From Streptomyces sp. NRRL S-646 (GTDB lineage Bacteria > Actinomycetota > Actinomycetes > Streptomycetales > Streptomycetaceae), in NCBI RefSeq assembly GCF_000720765.1, contig NZ_JODC01000004.1:248001-312000 (forward strand): DNA of 64,000 nt, read 5' to 3'. Below are positions 26,614 to 35,730 of this stretch, piece after piece; within the stretch, counting starts at the first letter, position 1; every line of letters begins with the position of its first letter. Below the pieces are notes generated by a model. The model was given only the letters and a program-made list of their open reading frames with translations. It was not told the origin of the DNA and searched no databases. The translations under genes were made by a program, and so were the position numbers.

Positions 26614-27363
26614 ATGGCTTCCTCCTTCCGGCCCCTCAACCGCCGCGCCATGCTGCGTGGCACGCTGGCCGCCGGTGCCGGCGTCGCGTTCGGGCAGCTG
26701 CTGTTCTCGGGCACCGCAGAGGCCTATGCGTGGTCGCGCACCCTGACACAGGGCGACAGCGGCGCCGACGTGACCGAGCTGCAGATCAGAATCGCGGGGT
26801 GGGCGGCGGACAGTGCCGGCCACAGCCGGGTCGGCATCGACGGGGACTTCGGCCCCGGCACGGCGGCGGCCGTGCGCCGGTTCCAGACGGCGTACGGCCT
26901 CAGCGCCGACGCCAGCGTAGGACCCAACACCCAGGCGAAGCTCAACGCGCTGGAGCAGTCGGACGGCTCCACGCTCCACTTCAACTGGAGCGAGTTCGTG
27001 GACCAGTCGAGTGGCACCTTCGACGGCGGCAAACTCAGCGCGTCACAGGTGAAGGAGAACGTCCGCCGCTGTATGTACAAGCTGGAGGCGCTGCGCAAGA
27101 AGCTGGGCGACAAGCCGATCACGGTCAACTCCGGCTTCCGCAGCATCGCGCACAACGCCGACATCGGCGGGGCCAGTGACAGCATGCACCTGTACGGCAC
27201 CGCCGCCGACCTCGACGTGCCCGGCGTGGCCAACAAGACCGTCTACCAGAAGGCGGAGACCTGTGGGTTCTCCGGGCTGGAGAGGTACACCGTCGACCAC
27301 CAGCACGTCGACAGCAGGGCCGACCTCGGGCGCGACTGGTGGTGGGAGAGCGGCACGATCTGA
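26614..27363 (+). CDS. Tat-exported zinc D-Ala-D-Ala carboxypeptidase (M15) with peptidoglycan-binding domain
   Basis: 249 aa, ATG after GAAAGGG. The N-terminus is a Tat-type signal (NRRAMLRGTLAAGAGVAFG). A PG_binding_1 module (about 42-112; TQGDSGADVTELQIRIAG, FGPGTAAAVRRFQTAYGL) precedes a peptidase M15A domain. Zinc ligands are visible in DSMHLYGTAADLDV (His and Asp) and YTVDHQHVDSR (His). This is the layout of the Streptomyces albus G enzyme, which trims D-Ala from wall stem peptides. It is the last gene of the three-gene series and is followed by a strong hairpin. Confidence 0.93.
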   Translation: MASSFRPLNRRAMLRGTLAAGAGVAFGQLLFSGTAEAYAWSRTLTQGDSGADVTELQIRIAGWAADSAGHSRVGIDGDFGPGTAAAVRRFQTAYGLSADASVGPNTQAKLNALEQSDGSTLHFNWSEFVDQSSGTFDGGKLSASQVKENVRRCMYKLEALRKKLGDKPITVNSGFRSIAHNADIGGASDSMHLYGTAADLDVPGVANKTVYQKAETCGFSGLERYTVDHQHVDSRADLGRDWWWESGTI

Positions 27364-27380
27364 CGCCGCTTTCGGGGGAG

Positions 27381-27420
27381 CGGAGCTCCGGGTGGCGCCG
27401 TGGCGGTGCCCGGAGCTCCG
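27381..27420. terminator. Bidirectional terminator hairpin
   Basis: A perfect 12-bp stem (CGGAGCTCCGGG with CCCGGAGCTCCG) with a 16-nt loop lies between the convergent carboxypeptidase and HTH genes. Each arm contains the self-complementary GGAGCTCC. Confidence 0.85.
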
Positions 27421-27424
27421 GACG

Positions 27425-28423
27425 TCAGCTCTTCGGTGTGTCCTTCAACGCCGCCTCGCAGGAGGGCCAGTCGTGGAAGTCGTGCCGGACGCTCCACAGC
27501 CGATGAGCCGCCTTGATGTTCCAGTCCGGGTCGAACGCCCGGCGCGGTGTGCCGTCGAGGTCCCGCAGGCGGGCGTCGGAGATCTGGAACACGCCCCAGT
27601 TGCGGCTGCCGTTGGTGTTGGGCAGCACCCACAACGGGTCGAGGAACGACGCACAGCGGGCGATGGCCACGGCCGTGTCGGGATCCTCGACGAACACCTC
27701 CCGGATCCGCTTCGTCACCTCGGCCGGCGACCAGGTCGTCATGCTCACCTTCTGCGCATAGAGCGCCTTCTTGGTGTCCTCGTCGACCACGCCTCGGGCC
27801 GTCACTCCCGCCAGCACCTGGAACGCGGTCACTCTGCGCAGTGTCTCCGGCCCGAAGTCCCCGTCGACTGCGAGTCTGCCCTTGGCCCGCACCAACAGGT
27901 TCTGGACCTCGCGCACGCACTCGTCGTGCTCCCCCATGCTCACGGTTGCGCACGCCGGGGACTCCAGCACCTTGCCCTTGGCCGCCGGCTCACCGGCCGG
28001 ACCACTGCCGGGCAGCCACACGAAGCCGGCCACCAGTACCACCGCGGCGACGGCGGCCAGCACCGCCACACGGGAGGACAGCTTCTCGGGCATCCGGGAC
28101 CGTCGCGGCTTTTCGGTCCCGTCGGGGGTGATCTCCGGCGGGGTGATCTCCTCGGCAGTCGCAGCCGGTACGTCCCGCTCGGTGTCCGCCAGCGCCCACA
28201 GCCGGTGCAGTTCGCGGAGCTCCTCCGCACTGGCGCCGCACACCTTGGCGAAGGCGTGCACCACCCGGTAGTCCGTGGGGACGCTGAGGCCGGAGCAGTA
28301 CCGATGCAGACTGGAACCACTGACGCCCGCCTCCTTGCCGAGGCGGTCGTAGCCCCGACCGCTGCGGTCCTTCAGCATCCGAAGGCAGGCGGCGAACTTT
28401 TCGGCATGCGGAGAGGCAACCAC
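27425..28423 (-). CDS. Membrane-tethered HTH protein with extracellular peptidoglycan-binding and lysozyme-like domains
   Basis: 332 aa from GTG 28421-28423 (VVASPHAEKF), with GGTGG just upstream. Cytosolic part (about 1-75): a helix-turn-helix of the XRE type (DRLGKEAGVSGSSLHRYCSG). One membrane helix (VAVLAAVAAVVLVAGFVW) follows a Pro/Glu-rich link. Outside: a PG_binding_1 module (LLVRAKGRLAVDGDFGPETL) and a transglycosylase-like domain ending in NGSRNWGVFQISDARLRDL and WNIKAAHRLW. The usual catalytic Glu motif (CES before the D-P) reads CASFLDP here, so the Glu is replaced by Ala and hydrolysis is unlikely. It looks like a one-component receptor that binds wall glycan outside and DNA inside. 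It faces the wall-hydrolase genes. Confidence 0.85.
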   Translation of the reverse strand: MVASPHAEKFAACLRMLKDRSGRGYDRLGKEAGVSGSSLHRYCSGLSVPTDYRVVHAFAKVCGASAEELRELHRLWALADTERDVPAATAEEITPPEITPDGTEKPRRSRMPEKLSSRVAVLAAVAAVVLVAGFVWLPGSGPAGEPAAKGKVLESPACATVSMGEHDECVREVQNLLVRAKGRLAVDGDFGPETLRRVTAFQVLAGVTARGVVDEDTKKALYAQKVSMTTWSPAEVTKRIREVFVEDPDTAVAIARCASFLDPLWVLPNTNGSRNWGVFQISDARLRDLDGTPRRAFDPDWNIKAAHRLWSVRHDFHDWPSCEAALKDTPKS

Positions 28424-28630
28424 GCATCCACCCTTGCTCAAGCCTCTACTGACGGAGAGAAGCTACACGGTGTGAAGGTAGTGTGTACGCCCTTTCTCTT
28501 CCGAATGTGACCGTAAACTTCCTTTCCAATAACGGTATTTGACAAAGAGTCAACCGGCTGGCGACGGGCGGGTGCGGTCAGGGGTACGGCAGTCAGGTCC
28601 TGACTCCGCCCTGGGGTCCGGCGGGGCGAA

Positions 28631-29995
28631 TCAGCGGGACCGGGTCAGTTGCTCAACCCGGTGGTGCAGGTGCTCGACGTGGTGTTCGGACTCCGGCTTC
28701 ATCAGGACGCTGCGGAGGATCCGGGCGGCGTCGGTGTCTGTTGTGATCTTGGGGTGGCGGGCGGTGAACGCCTCGTGGCCGGCCTTGAGGGTGCTGACGT
28801 ACACGGGATCGGGGGCCGTCATGCCGTCCGCCAGGATGCGCGCGGATGCCGCGTCGATGCCGCTGAGGGTCGCGGGATCGACAGCGGGGAAGTAGGTGAC
28901 GATGTCCAACTGGGGCTGCTGGTAGAGCTCCAGGAGGTCCGAGGTCTCGATCAGGTCCGCCCACTTCAGGGCCGCTCGGCGGCCGGCCGCCAGGACCCGG
29001 CCGAGACCGTCGGGGGTGGGCGGCAGGAGCTGGAAGGTGAGCCACAGGGCGGCCGCGGAGGCGCCGGCGCGGGAGCATTCCAGGCTGATCTCGCCGAGGT
29101 GCAGCTCGGCGGAGGTGAAGTAGGTGTACGGCGAGTCATGGAGGTAGAAGCGGCCCACCTCGGGGTCGCGGAAGAGGACGGCTCCGCAGCCGTAGGGCTG
29201 CAGGCCGTGCTTGTGGGGGTCGACGACGACCGAGTCGGCGCATGCGATGGCACGCCAGGGCTCGGGCGCCAGCCCCTCGATGCCGGCGGCTCCGGCCAGG
29301 AGCGTGAAGAAGCCGCCGTACGCGGCGTCGACGTGGACGCGGACGCCATACCGCTCGGCCAGGGGCAGGATGTCGTGAACGGGGTCGACGGCGCCCAGTC
29401 CGGTGGTGCCGGTGGTGACGACGACGGTGCCCACCTGACCGGTGCGCAGTACGCCCTCCAGCGCTTCGAGGTCCATCCGTCCCTGGCTGTCGGTGCGGAC
29501 GGGGTGGCTCGTCATACCCAGCACGTGACACATGCGGCCGTGGGTGTAGTGGGCGTCGGCACTGTGGGCGATGCCGCGGCCGGGGTGGAGTTCGCGGGCG
29601 ACGAAGAGGGCTTCGAGGTTGGCGATCGTGCCGCTGGTGGTGAGGTGGCCGAGGTGGGTGTCGTAACCGAACATCGCGGCGAGCTGCGCGACGACCTCCC
29701 GTTCCATCGCGGCGGTGGCGGGGCCGCCGTCCAGGGCGTGGTTGTTGGGGTTGATCAGCATGGCGGTGAGGTAGCCGACCACCGCCGCGGGGTGCGGGGG
29801 CTTGAGCATCTGGCCCGCGTAGTGCGGGTGGAAGAAGGGGTAGTTGTCCTTCAGCCTCTCGGTGAACCCTGCGAAGACCGACGCGAAGCGGTCGTCGTCC
29901 ACCTGCAGGGACGGGTGGCGCTGATAGGGACCGAAGGCCTCGGTCCAGTCCTGTATCGCGTGGGTGGCCCGGCTGAGCCAGTGCTGCAGGTCCAC
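28631..29995 (-). CDS. PLP-dependent group II amino acid decarboxylase
   Basis: 454 aa. Fold-type I PLP enzyme: LTTSGTIANLEALFVARE (phosphate region), HSADAHYTHGR (ring-stacking His), VHVDAAYGGFF (Asp to the PLP nitrogen) and VVDPHKHGLQPYGCG (Schiff-base Lys near 261). This branch contains tyrosine, glutamate and diaminobutyrate decarboxylases. The substrate is not evident; an aromatic or acidic amino acid is possible. The product would be an amine. It is divergent from a MarR gene, with 118 bp between them that carries palindromes, so MarR control is likely. Confidence 0.9.
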   Translation of the reverse strand: MDLQHWLSRATHAIQDWTEAFGPYQRHPSLQVDDDRFASVFAGFTERLKDNYPFFHPHYAGQMLKPPHPAAVVGYLTAMLINPNNHALDGGPATAAMEREVVAQLAAMFGYDTHLGHLTTSGTIANLEALFVARELHPGRGIAHSADAHYTHGRMCHVLGMTSHPVRTDSQGRMDLEALEGVLRTGQVGTVVVTTGTTGLGAVDPVHDILPLAERYGVRVHVDAAYGGFFTLLAGAAGIEGLAPEPWRAIACADSVVVDPHKHGLQPYGCGAVLFRDPEVGRFYLHDSPYTYFTSAELHLGEISLECSRAGASAAALWLTFQLLPPTPDGLGRVLAAGRRAALKWADLIETSDLLELYQQPQLDIVTYFPAVDPATLSGIDAASARILADGMTAPDPVYVSTLKAGHEAFTARHPKITTDTDAARILRSVLMKPESEHHVEHLHHRVEQLTRSR

Positions 29996-30060
29996 GTTGA
30001 TCTTCCTCTCGCTCGCGATGGTGAGCTCACTTCTCGAGAATTTAGCTGAGCAGTCAGCAA

Positions 30061-30079
30061 TTGACTAGTCAGCGATTGA
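30061..30079. promoter_or_regulatory. Candidate MarR operator between decarboxylase and MarR genes
   Basis: A perfect 10-bp palindrome TGACTAGTCA at 30062-30071 is flanked by similar half-sites (CAGTCAGCAATTG before it, CAGCGATTGAG after it). It sits in an AT-richer 118-bp divergent promoter region, 42 nt before the MarR start. Such centrally placed palindromes are typical targets for autoregulating MarR dimers. Confidence 0.5.
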
Positions 30080-30113
30080 GACAGCAGTAGGTGAGGAAGC
30101 AGTAAAATCGACG

Positions 30114-30608
30114 ATGATGAACCCCACCCCGCAGCCCAGCGACGAAGTCGCAGCCCGTGCCGCCAACAGCCCGCTTGTGCGGGACTTCGGCCTGCTGATC
30201 AAGTCCGCCACGCGCCTGGAACAGCGCATCGACAGCGCGCTGCGGCAGGAGTGCGGGATCAGCCACACCATGCTTGAGGTGCTGATACGTCTCTGCCGCC
30301 GCCCCGGCGAGGAGGTCTCCCAGCGACAGCTGGCCGACGACCTCACCCTCACCAGCAGCGGCACCACCCGCCTGGTCGACCGCATGGAGGACGCCGGCCT
30401 GGTCCGTCGCGTACCGTCCGCCGAGGACCGGAGGGTGGCCCTGGTGGAGCCGACCCCCGAAGGACGTACGGCGTTCGTGCGGGCGGCGGCCGTCCATGCA
30501 CAGGTGGTGGAGAAGTACTTCGTCAAACCGCTGACAGCCGACGACTACACGCAGCTGACCGGAGCACTGGGCGAGATCGACAAGGCCCTTCGCGAAGACA
30601 ACGGTTGA
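30114..30608 (+). CDS. MarR-family transcriptional regulator
   Basis: 164 aa; ATG 30114 or the adjacent ATG 30117, with GAGGAAG at 30093-30099. Winged helix motifs: SQRQLADDLTLTSSGTTRLVDRM (shown as SQRQLADDLTLTSSGTTRL), and the wing AGLVRRVPSAEDRRVALVE. The N-terminal helix VRDFGLLIKSATRLEQRID and the C-terminal helix form the dimer interface. It probably represses itself and the divergent decarboxylase until a small ligand binds, perhaps the amine product or a phenolic. No partner efflux gene is adjacent. Confidence 0.93.
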   Translation: MMNPTPQPSDEVAARAANSPLVRDFGLLIKSATRLEQRIDSALRQECGISHTMLEVLIRLCRRPGEEVSQRQLADDLTLTSSGTTRLVDRMEDAGLVRRVPSAEDRRVALVEPTPEGRTAFVRAAAVHAQVVEKYFVKPLTADDYTQLTGALGEIDKALREDNG

Positions 30609-30858
30609 GACCCCCGTCAGGGCAACCCCTGGTTTAGCTTGAGGGCCCACCGTTGACAGCCCCTGCGCGGCTCCAGGGCGCCCTGGCCCAGAGAGGCTTC
30701 CAACTCGTCGGTAACCCTCTCCCTCATGATCGGGCAACCTGGCGAACGTTCCCCGGCTCCGTCCGGCCTGCGGGGACAAAATCCGCTTACCCATACCGGC
30801 CCGACATCCCGCCTCAGAGTGGTGCGAGTGACCCTAAACTGGGAAAAGCACTCCCGGG

Positions 30859-33387
30859 ATGATCGAGGGCAGCGTGTCGGCCAACGGTATGGCATCGAGC
30901 TCATACCCGCTCAGCGCCGCGGGTGTCGGCGAAGCGCCCGAGCGCGACGACGCGTTGGCGAGGGCCGTGGTCCATGCCGTGGAGGTCACCGGAGCACATA
31001 CCGGAAGCGTGTTCCTGCTCTCCGGCGACCATCGCTCGCTCGTCGTGGCCGCGTCCTGCGGGACACCGCCCTCTCTGCTCAGCGGGTGGCGTCGGATCCC
31101 GGTCAACAGCCGTATGCCGGTGGCGGAGGCGTGCCGCTCCGGGCGCATGGTCCACCTGGCCGGCGCGGAGGAGACGATGCGGCGCTTCCCCCAGCTCTCG
31201 ATCGCCCTGCCCTACCCGTTCGGCTCTGCATCGGTCCCCGTACGGGCGGGCGAGCGGACGTTCGGCGCCATCGCCGTGGTGTGGACGCCCAGGCCGGACG
31301 GGACAGGACTGTCGAGGGCGCAGCGCGGCCAGTTGCGCTCCGCCGCCGACCGGCTGGGCACCGCCCTCGCCGGACTGCGGGCCCGCGGCACGCTCGGTGA
31401 GTACGACGAGCGGACGGCTCCGGTACTGGTCCCGCTGCCGTCCGCTCCGGCGATCCGGGTGGGCCTGTTCGACTGGAACCTCGACACCGGAGCCCTCACT
31501 GCCGACGACGAGCTGTGCGCGATCTTCGGGATTGCGCCCCGCGCGTTCGACGGTCGGGCGGCCACACTGGCGGCCTGCATCGAGCCGGCGGATCTGCCCG
31601 GTTTCGGGTCCGCCGCCCGCGCCGCGGTCGAGGAGGGACACCTACTGGCGCACCGCCTACGGATCCTGGACGGTCGTGGTGGACACCGCGTCGTCGAGCT
31701 GTGGGGCCGGGTACCGGAGAGCCCCGACGACTCGGAGGCCTCTTGCCACCTGGTCGGCGCCGTGCTGGATTCCGGGAGCGGCATGGCCGCCGTGGCGGCG
31801 ATCGAGCGGCTCGCGGACGGTTTCTTCGCGCTCTCTCCCGACGGACGCCTCGTCTACGCCAACCACAGCCTCGAGGATCTGCTGCGGGTCCGCCAGGACG
31901 AACTGCTCGACCGGCGCCTCTGGGACATCCTGCCCTGGCTGGCCGATCCCGTGTACGAGGACCGCTACCGGGCCGCCGCCGTCTCCCAGCAACCGGTCTC
32001 CTTCCTGGTCCGCCGCCCGCCGGACCAGTGGCTGGTCTTCTCCCTCCACCCGGGCGCTCAGGGCATGACGGGATGGGCCTCACGAGTGCGGCAGCCCGTA
32101 CCGGCCGGCACCATACCCGGTGCACCAGTCACCGAGGAGGGGCCGCCCATCTCCTCGGCACCTCCGCCCGGGGCTCCCCGCGTGGGTTCCCTCTACCGGG
32201 TGCTCACGCTGGGCAGCGCCCTCACCGAGGCGGCCACCGCGGACGAGGTGTTCGATGCCGTCGCCGAACAGTTGCTGCCGGCGTTCGGCGGCCAGAAGCT
32301 GGCGATCGCCGTGGTGGAGGAACGGCGCCTGCACCTGCTCGCTCAGCGCGGCCTGTCGAAACGCTTTCTCGCCCGGTTCGAAGGCACCCCGCTGCATGCC
32401 CGGCTGCCCGTGACGGACGCTCTGACCTCCGGGGTCCCGCTGTTCGTCGAGTCCCGGGAGCAGCTCCGCGAGAGCTACCCCGGGCTCATGGTGGGTCACA
32501 CCAACTCCTGGGCGTTCCTGCCGCTGATCGCCTCGAACCACCCGGTCGGCGCCTGCATTCTCGGCTTCGACGACATCCACCGGTTCCCCGACGAGGAGCG
32601 CGGAGTCCTCACCGCACTGGGCGGCCTGATCGGCCAGGCGCTGGAACGCGCCAGACTCTACGACGCCGAATTCGCCCTCGCCCGCGGCCTGCAGCACGCG
32701 CTGCTGCCGCACCGGCTGCCCACTGTGCCGGGGCTGCACGTCACCGGGCGTTATCTTCCGGGCACCAGGGGGATGGACATCGGTGGCGACTGGTACGACG
32801 TCATCCCCACCGGCGACGAAGTCGCACTGATCGTCGGGGACGTCGAGGGGCACAACGTCCCCGCCGCGGCCGCCATGGGCCAACTGCGCAGCGCCATGCG
32901 GGCATTCGTCGCCGCCGGCCACCGACCGAGCGACGTCGCCGCCGGCACCAACCGGCTCCACATGGACCTCGACCCGGTGCTCCTCGCCAGTTGCTGCTAC
33001 GCCCAATTCCATCCCCGCTCGGGGATCGTGCGCATGGTCCGCGCGGGCCATCTCCCGCCCCTGCTGCGCCTGCCCGACGGGCACACCAAGATCCTGGACG
33101 TGCCCGGCGGCCCACTGCTCGGCATCGACGCGACGGCGCGCTTTCCGGAGTCGGAGCTGCGTCTCGCTCCCGGCTCGGTCCTGGCCCTCTATACGGACGG
33201 GTTGATCGAGAGGCGCGACTCTGACATCGGCTCCGACATCGAGCGACTCCGGGGGTCGCTGGCCCGGCTTGGCGGGGGCAGCCTGGACGATCTGGCCGAC
33301 GGGCTGCTGCGGGATGCCTGCCACGCTTCCCCCGACAGGGCGGACGACATCGCGCTCCTGCTCACCGAGTACGCCCCGCCACGTTGA
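30859..33387 (+). CDS. PP2C/SpoIIE-type phosphatase with GAF and PAS sensor domains
   Basis: 842 aa. Order: GAF (about 25-175), PAS-like (about 195-305), PAS (about 310-400), GAF (about 450-600), then a PPM/SpoIIE phosphatase (about 610-840). Phosphatase motifs: LQHALLPHRLPTVPGLHV, MDIGGDWYDVIP and VGDVEGHNVPAAAAMGQLR with metal Asp residues, LYTDGLIERRDSDI, and ADDIALLL. No HATPase domain is attached. Proteins of this type remove phosphate from anti-anti-sigma factors and so release a sigma factor. The start codon is uncertain (no clear ribosome site). The 250 bp before it show no gene. It converges with the SBP gene. Confidence 0.92.
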   Translation: MIEGSVSANGMASSSYPLSAAGVGEAPERDDALARAVVHAVEVTGAHTGSVFLLSGDHRSLVVAASCGTPPSLLSGWRRIPVNSRMPVAEACRSGRMVHLAGAEETMRRFPQLSIALPYPFGSASVPVRAGERTFGAIAVVWTPRPDGTGLSRAQRGQLRSAADRLGTALAGLRARGTLGEYDERTAPVLVPLPSAPAIRVGLFDWNLDTGALTADDELCAIFGIAPRAFDGRAATLAACIEPADLPGFGSAARAAVEEGHLLAHRLRILDGRGGHRVVELWGRVPESPDDSEASCHLVGAVLDSGSGMAAVAAIERLADGFFALSPDGRLVYANHSLEDLLRVRQDELLDRRLWDILPWLADPVYEDRYRAAAVSQQPVSFLVRRPPDQWLVFSLHPGAQGMTGWASRVRQPVPAGTIPGAPVTEEGPPISSAPPPGAPRVGSLYRVLTLGSALTEAATADEVFDAVAEQLLPAFGGQKLAIAVVEERRLHLLAQRGLSKRFLARFEGTPLHARLPVTDALTSGVPLFVESREQLRESYPGLMVGHTNSWAFLPLIASNHPVGACILGFDDIHRFPDEERGVLTALGGLIGQALERARLYDAEFALARGLQHALLPHRLPTVPGLHVTGRYLPGTRGMDIGGDWYDVIPTGDEVALIVGDVEGHNVPAAAAMGQLRSAMRAFVAAGHRPSDVAAGTNRLHMDLDPVLLASCCYAQFHPRSGIVRMVRAGHLPPLLRLPDGHTKILDVPGGPLLGIDATARFPESELRLAPGSVLALYTDGLIERRDSDIGSDIERLRGSLARLGGGSLDDLADGLLRDACHASPDRADDIALLLTEYAPPR

Positions 33388-33406
33388 CCAGCCACTGCCG
33401 CCACTG

Positions 33407-34567
33407 TCACATGCGCCAGATCTTCCGGTACGCCTCCCGGTATCCCGCCGGATCCCAGGTCGTGGCGCCGTGGCTGTTGTCGGCCGTGCTGATGTGGACG
33501 GGGGCCACATACCCGCTGGCCGGCCGGCCGGAGAAGGCGCGGTTGAACTCGTCGACGATCTGCCAGCCCTGCTGGGACAGCGGCTCCGGCACGGTGGCCG
33601 CCTGGTACTGCTTGCTGTTGATGCGCTGGAAGGCGGAGGGGTCGCCGTCGCCGGCGCCGATGTTGAAGGGCGGGCCGGAACCCTTCTTGCCGGCCGCGCG
33701 GAACGCCGGGGCGGCATCGGCGAAGTACAGGTCGTTGATGGCGACGGAGTGGGTCCATCTCCCCTGGAAACGGGAGAGCAGTGAGGAGATCTCCCGGGGC
33801 GTGCGACTGCCGGCATCCGGGATCGGGATGTTCTCGTACGCCAGCAGCTCTACCCCCGCGCAGGTGGCCAGCTCCTTCCTGATCAGGTCGGACTTGTACT
33901 TGGCGAAGGGGATCGAGGCATCGGTGAAGACCACGGCCCCGGCTGTGCCGTCGGAGCTCGAGATGACCCACTGCGCACTGGCTCTGGCCACGTCCTCGAC
34001 TTTGGTGGTGACGTTGGTGAAGAGCCTGGGGCGGCGGCTGGGGCCGGGGGAAGCGACCGCGTGCCAGCCGATGAGCGGGATGCCTGCCGCGTTCGCACGC
34101 GCCACCTGCTGCGAGGTCGAGCCAGGGTCGAAGCCCCCGATGACGATGCCCGAGGGTCTGACGTCCACGGCCTCGCTCATCGCCGCCTGGATGCCGGCGG
34201 GGGTGCCGCCACCGTCGATCACCCGTACGTGCCAGCCGATGACGCGCGCGGCTTTCCGCACACTGTCCGCGGCGCCCGCGACTCCGGGATTGGTCATGGT
34301 CTGGGCGACGTAGACGATGGTCTTGCCGGCCACCGCGGTGGGACCGCTGGTCGGTCCGTTCCAGGGGATGTCGGTCCGCTCCGCCCGGCTGACGGCGGCC
34401 TGGGCCCTGGTCTGGGCCGCGGGGCAGCCGCTCGGACCCGAGGTGGTGTGCGCCGGGCCGCTCGACGAGCCGCGTTCACAGCCGGCCAGCACGAGGACCG
34501 CGGCCACCAGGGCGGTGGCAGTGGACCGCGCGTTGCGGACGGTGGGGGTGTTGCGGTTGCGGTGCAC
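33407..34567 (-). CDS. Sugar-type ABC transporter substrate-binding lipoprotein
   Basis: 386 aa from GTG 34565-34567, with AAGGAG 6 nt upstream. Lipobox LVLAGC near residue 25. The periplasmic-binding domain follows the ribose/galactose-binding pattern (VYVAQTMTNPGVAGAADSVR, IQAAMSEAVDVRPSGIVIGG, VARANAAGIPLIGWHAV). It delivers a solute to the permease and ATPase encoded upstream in the same strand. The ligand is not clear; the protein is diverged from classical ribose binders and has an Ala/Arg-rich N-terminal linker. It is the last gene of a three-gene operon, 56 bp after the permease gene. Confidence 0.9.
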   Translation of the reverse strand: MHRNRNTPTVRNARSTATALVAAVLVLAGCERGSSSGPAHTTSGPSGCPAAQTRAQAAVSRAERTDIPWNGPTSGPTAVAGKTIVYVAQTMTNPGVAGAADSVRKAARVIGWHVRVIDGGGTPAGIQAAMSEAVDVRPSGIVIGGFDPGSTSQQVARANAAGIPLIGWHAVASPGPSRRPRLFTNVTTKVEDVARASAQWVISSSDGTAGAVVFTDASIPFAKYKSDLIRKELATCAGVELLAYENIPIPDAGSRTPREISSLLSRFQGRWTHSVAINDLYFADAAPAFRAAGKKGSGPPFNIGAGDGDPSAFQRINSKQYQAATVPEPLSQQGWQIVDEFNRAFSGRPASGYVAPVHISTADNSHGATTWDPAGYREAYRKIWRM

Positions 34568-34623
34568 GGAAGCTCCTTGCGGAGGATGCCGCCCGGGCAC
34601 TTTGGCGGTGCCCGCGGCGTGGG

Positions 34624-35730
34624 TCATGGAGGGCTGCCCGGCGTGCCGTCGTCCTGTGTCACGGCGGGCGAATCGCGGGCGCCGACCGCGCCGGTGCGCA
34701 GTCGGCGACGAGCGGAGTAGCCGGCCAGTCCGACGGCGAGGAGCAGGGTGCCGCCGTAGAACAACGGGACCGTCCAGAAATCGCCGCCCATCTGGGCGAT
34801 GCCGGTGAGGCCGACGGCGAGGACGGCGACGGCGACGAGGGTGCCCAGGGCGTTGGGGCGCCCGGGCTTGATGGCGGTGGAGCCGAGGAGGGCCCCGACG
34901 AACGCGGGCAGCAGGTAGTCGAGGCCGACGCTGGGATTGCCGATCTGCTGCTGGGCCGCGAGCAGCACTCCGTCGAAGCCGACGATCAGTCCCGACGCGG
35001 CGAAGGCGTAGACGGTGTACTTGCGGGTCGGGATGCCGACCAGGTCGGCGGCGCGCGGGTTCGATCCGACGACGTGCAGGTACCTGCCGAGCGGCAGCCG
35101 CTCCAGAACCACCCAGAGGGCGACCGCGAGCACGAGCACGTAGAAGGCGGGAACCGGCAGGCCGAGGAACGTCGAGTCGTAGATGTCGGTGAAGGCGGCC
35201 GGGAGGCCTTGCGGGCCGGGGACGATCCGGCTGCCGCCGGTGACCCAGCCGGTCACCGCGTACATCATGCTGCCGGTTCCGAGGGTGGCGATGAACGAGT
35301 CGATCCGTCCGAATTCGACGACGACACCGTTGAGGACGCCCACGACACCCCCTCCGGCGATCACCGTGAGGCAGGCGAGCGGCCAGGGCCACCCGTCGGC
35401 CACGACGAGCTGCATCACCATGACGTGCGCCAGGCCGAGACCGTAGCCGATGGAGAGATCGAACGCGCCGGTCACGATGGGGACCATCGCGGCGAGTGCG
35501 AGGACGGCCGGGATCGACTGGTTGGACAGGATCGAGTCGACGGTGTCCCGGGTGGGAAAGGTACGCGGCAGGGTGAGGGAGAAGATCAGGAAGAGCAGGG
35601 CGGTGAGGGTCAGGAGGCCGTAGGCGCCGATGAGTTGCCCGCTCCGGCCGTGCAGTCGGGCGAGTCGCCTCGGTGGGCCAGGGCGACGCGGCCGTGGCGG
35701 GGGCGCAGCCGGAGAGGGGGAGCCGGTCAC
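34624..35730 (-). CDS. Sugar-type ABC transporter permease (RbsC family)
   Basis: 368 aa from GTG 35728-35730, overlapping the ATPase stop by 4 nt (GTGA). About eight to ten hydrophobic helices. Family motif: GAFDLSIGYGLGLAHVM and IGTLGTGSM-type segment (FIATLGTGSMMYAVTGWV), then GSNPRAADLVGIPTRKYTVY. It forms the membrane channel with the ATPase (two fused domains) and takes solute from the downstream SBP. The basic N-terminus (RPRRPGPPRRLARLHGRSG) lies inside. Confidence 0.92.
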   Translation of the reverse strand: MTGSPSPAAPPPRPRRPGPPRRLARLHGRSGQLIGAYGLLTLTALLFLIFSLTLPRTFPTRDTVDSILSNQSIPAVLALAAMVPIVTGAFDLSIGYGLGLAHVMVMQLVVADGWPWPLACLTVIAGGGVVGVLNGVVVEFGRIDSFIATLGTGSMMYAVTGWVTGGSRIVPGPQGLPAAFTDIYDSTFLGLPVPAFYVLVLAVALWVVLERLPLGRYLHVVGSNPRAADLVGIPTRKYTVYAFAASGLIVGFDGVLLAAQQQIGNPSVGLDYLLPAFVGALLGSTAIKPGRPNALGTLVAVAVLAVGLTGIAQMGGDFWTVPLFYGGTLLLAVGLAGYSARRRLRTGAVGARDSPAVTQDDGTPGSPP

